A stretch of 64,000 nt of DNA. It comes from Enteractinococcus fodinae (GTDB lineage Bacteria; Actinomycetota; Actinomycetes; Actinomycetales; Micrococcaceae). The notes under the pieces were generated by a model. It worked only from the letters and a program-made list of their open reading frames with translations. It had not been told where the DNA came from and did not search any database. Both the position numbers and the translations under genes were made by a program. The stretch is from the NCBI RefSeq assembly GCF_031458395.1, contig NZ_JAVDYJ010000001.1, forward strand, positions 1,612,001 to 1,676,000, written 5' to 3'. Shown here one piece after another: positions 60,601 through 64,000 of the stretch; position 1 is the stretch's first letter, and each line of letters starts with the position of its first letter.

Positions 60601-60748
60601 TGTCCGGATCAGGGGCGACGGCGAGTTGGTCTAAGAGCGATTCGGCGTCCAGTTCGGCCAGTTCTGCAGAAGCTAGCAGCGATTCTGCGCGTGGTAGATC
60701 ACGCAGCCCAGTGGACACGAGTCGCAACTGGCTGACTGCTTGACTCAT
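57668..60748 (-). CDS. glnE: bifunctional glutamine-synthetase adenylyltransferase/deadenylyltransferase GlnE
   Basis: Attaches and removes AMP from the conserved tyrosine of GlnA to regulate nitrogen assimilation. 1026 residues with two nucleotidyltransferase domains: [18 protein letters not shown] near residue 230 and [17 protein letters not shown] near 755. Two GlnD-UR-UTase-like helical domains follow each (AVRIQYRRQ and [48 protein letters not shown]). Its ATG overlaps the glnA2 stop by four bases, so the two are co-transcribed. The partner GlnA1 tyrosine is present about 6 kb away. Confidence 0.96.
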   Translation of the reverse strand: [1026 protein letters not shown]

Positions 60749-62085
60749 ACTGCATCCATGTAGCGACGAATTTCAAAGGGCGACACGTTGACCCGGTATT
60801 CGTCCCATTCGGCACGTTTGGTCCGCAAGAAGGACTGGAATACGGTCTCGCCCAATACGTCGGCAACGAATTCGGACTCTTCCAACACCCCGATGGCATC
60901 ATGCAGGGTTGTGGGCAGCGACCCGTGCCCCATGAGGATGCGCTCGCGGGTCGTCAGCAAGGTGATGTCCTCATCAGCGGGTTCAGGGAGCTCGTATTCT
61001 TCTTCGATGCCTTTCAGCCCCGCTGAGATGAGCAGTGCGTAGGCCAGGTAGGGATTAGCTGCAGCGTCAATGCCTCGATACTCCACTCGCGCAGATCCTG
61101 CTTTATTTGGTTTGTGTAATGGGATCCGGACCAGGGCGGAACGATTGTTGTGCCCCCATGAGACGTAGGATGGCGCCTCTTTGCCGCCCCACAATCGCTT
61201 GTACGAGTTCACGAACTGGTGAGTTACCGCGGTGATTTCCGCCGAGTGGTGCAGCATACCGGCGATAAATCGTCGTGCCGTGGTGGATAACTGATATTCT
61301 GCGCCGGGCTCGTGAAAAGCATTCGAGTCTGATTCAAAGAGTGAGAAGTGCGTATGCAGGGCGGATCCGGGTTGGGCGCCAAGTGGTTTTGGCATGAACG
61401 TGGCGTGCAGGTTCTGCAAAGTGGCCACTTCTTTGATCACGGTGCGCGCCGTCATGATGTTATCGGCGGTGGTCAACGCATCGGCGACTCGCAAGTCGAT
61501 TTCATTTTGTCCAGAGCCGGCTTCGTGGTGTGAAAATTCCACGGAGATACCGACGGCCTCGAGCATGGACACGGCTTCGCGACGGAAATCTTGCGCCACG
61601 CCACCGGGTACGTGATCGAAGTAGCCAGCTTGATCCACCGGAATGGGCGCGCCTTGGTCATCTCGGATACCGGCTTGGAAGAGATAAAATTCTATTTCTG
61701 GGTGGAGGTAGCAGCTAAACCCCATGTCGGCGGCGTGGTCCAGCGTCCGACGAAGCACATGCCGTGGATCGGCCATCGATGGCTCTCCATCGGGCATCTT
61801 CACGTCGCAAAACATCCGTGAAGTCTGGTCCTCGTCACCACGCCACGGCAGGATCTGGAAAGTAGTCGGATCAGGCTGGAGCAACATATCGGATTCGAAG
61901 ATCCGGGTGAATCCGTCGACTGATGAACCGTCGAAGCCCAACCCTTCAGAAAAGGCGTACTCGACTTCCGCCGGCGCCAACGCCACAGACTTCAGCGCAC
62001 CGACCACATCGGTAAACCAGAGGCGGATAAACCGTACATCACGGTCTTCCAGAGTGCGTAACACGTATTCTTGCTGGCGATCCAT
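60745..62085 (-). CDS. glnA2: second glutamine synthetase (GlnA2-type)
   Basis: A GSI-type glutamine synthetase of 446 residues, more similar in layout to actinobacterial GlnA2. Motifs: LGFDGSSVDGFTRIFESDML, PEIEFYLFQAG, SHHEAGSGQNEIDLRVADAL, KPLGAQPGSALHTHFSLF and NRSALVRIPLHKPNKAGSARVEYRGIDAAANPYLA. The adenylylation loop differs from glnA (EEEYELPEPADEDI). The start at 62085 (MDRQQEYVLRTL) has GGAAGTGAC upstream; a frame from 62121 exists without support. First gene of the glnA2-glnE operon; divergent from panB. Confidence 0.94.
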   Translation of the reverse strand: MDRQQEYVLRTLEDRDVRFIRLWFTDVVGALKSVALAPAEVEYAFSEGLGFDGSSVDGFTRIFESDMLLQPDPTTFQILPWRGDEDQTSRMFCDVKMPDGEPSMADPRHVLRRTLDHAADMGFSCYLHPEIEFYLFQAGIRDDQGAPIPVDQAGYFDHVPGGVAQDFRREAVSMLEAVGISVEFSHHEAGSGQNEIDLRVADALTTADNIMTARTVIKEVATLQNLHATFMPKPLGAQPGSALHTHFSLFESDSNAFHEPGAEYQLSTTARRFIAGMLHHSAEITAVTHQFVNSYKRLWGGKEAPSYVSWGHNNRSALVRIPLHKPNKAGSARVEYRGIDAAANPYLAYALLISAGLKGIEEEYELPEPADEDITLLTTRERILMGHGSLPTTLHDAIGVLEESEFVADVLGETVFQSFLRTKRAEWDEYRVNVSPFEIRRYMDAV

Positions 62086-62150
62086 GGATGGAGTCACTTC
62101 CTGACAAATTCTCGAGGTCACCTACCACAATAGCAATGTGACGTTAGACT

Positions 62151-62990
62151 ATGGGCATGGTTGATTCCCCATATTCAGTTTTGAAAAAGACCCCTGCCCG
62201 CTACCGGACCGTCCACTTCCAGCAGATGAAAGAGGCAGGTGGCAAATTCGCGATGCTCACCTGCTATGACGCACTCACGGCCGCGATATTCGACGAGGCC
62301 GGTATCGAGACGCTTCTCATCGGTGATTCCCTGGGTAATGTCGTGCAAGGCCAATCCTCGACCCTGGGCGTGACCATGGAGGATATGATTACTTTCTCCA
62401 AGGCGGTCGTTGCCGGCACCGACCGGGCCTTCGTGGTGGCAGACTTACCATTTGGCTCTTACGAGGCGTCCGTAGAGCAAGCCGTCGCCTCAGGAATTCG
62501 CCTGGTCAAAGAAACCGGAATCTCAGCGATTAAGATGGAAGGCGGCGTAGAATATGCCCCGCATATTCAAGCGCTGACTGCAGCCGGTGTCGCAGTCATA
62601 GCCCACACCGGGTTCACTCCGCAATCAGAGCACGTGCTGGGCGGGTTCCGTGTGCAAGGCCGTGAGGACGACGCAACGCAACGCATGGTGCAAGAAGCAC
62701 AGGTGCTACAAGAGGCCGGCGCAACCATGTTATTGATGGAGATGGTACCTGCCGAGGTCGCAGCTGCCGTTGACCAAGCACTGACGATACCCACCATAGG
62801 CATTGGCGCCGGTAGTGGCACCACAGGACAAGTCTTAGTCTGGCAGGACGCGTTTGGCCTGAACCGGGGCCGTGTCCCATCGTTTGTTAAACGCTTCGCC
62901 GAGGTTGGGGACGCGCTATCTGACGCTGCAAAGCAGTACCGTGAAGAGGTACTCAAAGCCGAGTTCCCGGACGACGAACACAGTTTCTAA
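62151..62990 (+). CDS. panB: 3-methyl-2-oxobutanoate hydroxymethyltransferase PanB
   Basis: First committed step of pantothenate (and CoA) synthesis, using methylene-tetrahydrofolate. 279 residues with FAMLTCYDALTAAIFDEAGIETLLIGDSLGNVVQG, VVADLPFGSY, IKMEGG, GHTGFTPQSEHVLGGFRVQGR-type AHTGFTPQSEHVLGGF and IPTIGIGAGSGTTGQVLVWQD. Divergent from glnA2 with 65 bp between their starts. The other pantothenate genes (panC, panD) are not in the window. Confidence 0.97.
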   Translation: MGMVDSPYSVLKKTPARYRTVHFQQMKEAGGKFAMLTCYDALTAAIFDEAGIETLLIGDSLGNVVQGQSSTLGVTMEDMITFSKAVVAGTDRAFVVADLPFGSYEASVEQAVASGIRLVKETGISAIKMEGGVEYAPHIQALTAAGVAVIAHTGFTPQSEHVLGGFRVQGREDDATQRMVQEAQVLQEAGATMLLMEMVPAEVAAAVDQALTIPTIGIGAGSGTTGQVLVWQDAFGLNRGRVPSFVKRFAEVGDALSDAAKQYREEVLKAEFPDDEHSF

Positions 62991-62996
62991 CGTGGC

Positions 62997-63182
62997 CTAC
63001 CAGTCGTCTTCAGCTTCGTCTTCTTCGTCCCAGGCCCTGTTACGTTTTTCGTAGGTGGCTAGCGCATTTGCGGCTTCGTCACGGGTCGCAAATGGTCCGA
63101 TGCGATCCGTGGAAAACGATTGCGGGCCGTCTTCGACTTCACCGGTTTTGACGTTGTACCAGTAGCGTTTTTCTTGGGTCAT
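62997..63182 (-). CDS. small (61-residue) SPOR-like conserved protein
   Basis: A 61-residue soluble protein: MTQEKRYWYNVKTGEVEDGP, then RIGPFATRDEAANALATYEKR and a very acidic tail. The phrase DRIGPFATRDEAANAL resembles the second half of a SPOR-type repeat (xxVGPFxxxxxAxxxx). Similar short genes stand beside map or panB in related genera. The ATG at 63182 is chosen; longer frames overlap the map promoter. Convergent with panB (six-base gap) and divergent from map. Function unknown. Confidence 0.7.
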   Translation of the reverse strand: MTQEKRYWYNVKTGEVEDGPQSFSTDRIGPFATRDEAANALATYEKRNRAWDEEDEAEDDW

Positions 63183-63228
63183 ACTTCTTTCATACCAGAT
63201 GAACACACCGGCCAGATAGACTGAGGCT

Positions 63229-64000
63229 ATGACTTTTACACCACAGAACCTTGAGTCCCGTGTAGTGGTTGAGCCTGGGTCACCTGCATCCCATAACCAA
63301 CCGGTCGACTCGCCGCCGCGCCCCGGACCTGGTTCCCGGGCTCCCAAGGGCCGGTTGACTCCGGGATATGTTGCGCCACAGCTGCCAGTCCCAGCCCATA
63401 TCGAACGCCCCGATTATGTCGGGAAGAAGGATGCCGTTGAGGGGCTGCACGGTGACGTCTACGATGCTGAAGGTCTTGGCAAAATTCGTGCCGCAGGACG
63501 GCTAGCTGCTCAAGCGATGAACCTGGTGGAGCAATACATTCGCCCGGGGGTAACTACCGCTGAGTTGGATCGCGTGGGCCATGAGTTCATCATTTCCCAG
63601 GACGCGTGGCCTTCGACGCTGGGCTATAAGGAATTCCCGAAATCGATGACCACATCACTCAACGAAGTGATTTGTCACGGCATTCCTGACGACACCGTGT
63701 TGGAGGATGGCGACATCATCAACATCGATATCACGGTGTATAAAGACGGCCACCACGGTGACCACAACAAGACATTTCTCGTGGGTGACGTTGACGAGGA
63801 GTCGCGATTGTTAGTCGAACGCACCGAGAAGGCTCTGGAGCGTGCGATCAAGGCGGTCAAACCCGGCAGGGAAATCAACGTCATTGGCAGGGTCATTGAA
63901 ACCTATGCCAAGCGCTTCGGCTATGGAGTAGTAGAAGATTTTGTAGGCCACGGTGTCGGCAAAGAGTTTCATTCCGGGCTCATTGTGCCGCACTACGATA
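63229..64000 (+). CDS. map: type I methionyl aminopeptidase Map (3' end outside window)
   Basis: Removes the initiator methionine from new proteins. The window holds the first 257 residues. Residues 1-55 are a Pro-rich extension with [23 protein letters not shown], as in the actinobacterial MetAP1c type that contacts the ribosome. The catalytic fold follows: [38 protein letters not shown] gives the first two metal ligands (Asp, Asp), and [20 protein letters not shown] has the conserved His. The rest lies beyond 64000. It starts 46 bp from the divergent small gene. Confidence 0.95.
   Translation, partial: MTFTPQNLESRVVVEPGSPASHNQPVDSPPRPGPGSRAPKGRLTPGYVAPQLPVPAHIERPDYVGKKDAVEGLHGDVYDAEGLGKIRAAGRLAAQAMNLVEQYIRPGVTTAELDRVGHEFIISQDAWPSTLGYKEFPKSMTTSLNEVICHGIPDDTVLEDGDIINIDITVYKDGHHGDHNKTFLVGDVDEESRLLVERTEKALERAIKAVKPGREINVIGRVIETYAKRFGYGVVEDFVGHGVGKEFHSGLIVPHYD

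Noticed and set aside
1-64000. Prophage, IS element, toxin-antitoxin or defence islands
   Set aside because: I saw no transposase, integrase, toxin-antitoxin pair, restriction or CRISPR genes; the gene content is core metabolism, DNA topology, respiration and lipid synthesis.
1-64000. tRNA or rRNA genes
   Set aside because: No tRNA-like cloverleaf or rRNA segments were found on reading the intergenic regions; a tRNAscan run would settle it.

Overview
The window looks like a chromosomal core region of a high-to-moderate G+C actinobacterium, most likely of the Micrococcaceae (Micrococcales). Evidence: actinobacteria-specific families (DUF3000, DUF3159, DUF3710, DUF3093, DUF4193, SepH, DUF5998, DUF4191, DUF4192, DUF7455), a Tat-lipoprotein-type Rieske protein, a fused CydDC exporter, and an oleA-oleBC-oleD alkene cluster with the OleBC fusion known from Micrococcus-type bacteria. 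Base composition, judged by eye and not counted, looks lower than in Micrococcus or Arthrobacter, so a Yaniella/Enteractinococcus-like genus is a guess. I see no IS element, prophage, CRISPR array, rRNA or tRNA gene.

Layout. 1-5.4 kb: a truncated membrane-anchored protein, msrB, the DUF3000/ribonuclease D pair, a Rieske lipoprotein, a small PLDc_N-type membrane protein, an aldo/keto reductase and a small WGR-like protein. 5.4-19.2 kb: acnA, a TRAM-domain RNA methyltransferase, DUF3159, DUF3710, dut, DUF3093, DUF4193, sepH, a phosphodiesterase-like protein, DUF5998 and a GNAT/acyl-CoA synthetase protein. 19.2-36.8 kb: topoisomerase IV genes parC and parE enclose a cytochrome bd module (cydA-cydB-cydDC, minus strand), a divergent blaI/M56 peptidase pair and the oleABCD alkene genes. 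37.2-47.4 kb: DUF7455, sigA, DUF4192, PAC2, pepA, lpdA and sucB. 47.4-64 kb: a membrane Ser/Thr kinase, DUF4191, RDD, glnA, a spermidine-synthase-like gene, an FMN-riboswitch-controlled ribD-ribE-ribBA-ribH operon, a flavin-dependent oxidoreductase, glnE, a second glutamine synthetase, panB, a 61-residue protein and the start of map.

How the genes work together. The cyd genes make the high-affinity bd quinol oxidase and the exporter needed to assemble it. The promoter region shared with blaI carries three phased palindromes that look like BlaI operators, so terminal oxidase expression may be under a BlaI/M56 signalling pair. oleA, oleBC and oleD should condense two fatty acyl-CoAs into long-chain alkenes. 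lpdA and sucB are E3 and E2 of 2-oxo-acid dehydrogenases. glnA, glnE and glnA2 form the nitrogen-assimilation block known from other actinobacteria, here split by the riboflavin operon.

Most of the window is ordinary core genome. The points most worth a second look are the triple operator between cydA and blaI, several strong palindromes in long promoter regions (upstream of DUF7455/parE and of sigA), three genes whose best start appears to be a non-standard codon (CTG, ATT, ATC), and gaps in conserved gene order (lipB/lipA missing between sucB and DUF4191; the APC permease/TrkA pair missing between the RNA methyltransferase and DUF3159). I did not find a convincingly new multi-gene system.
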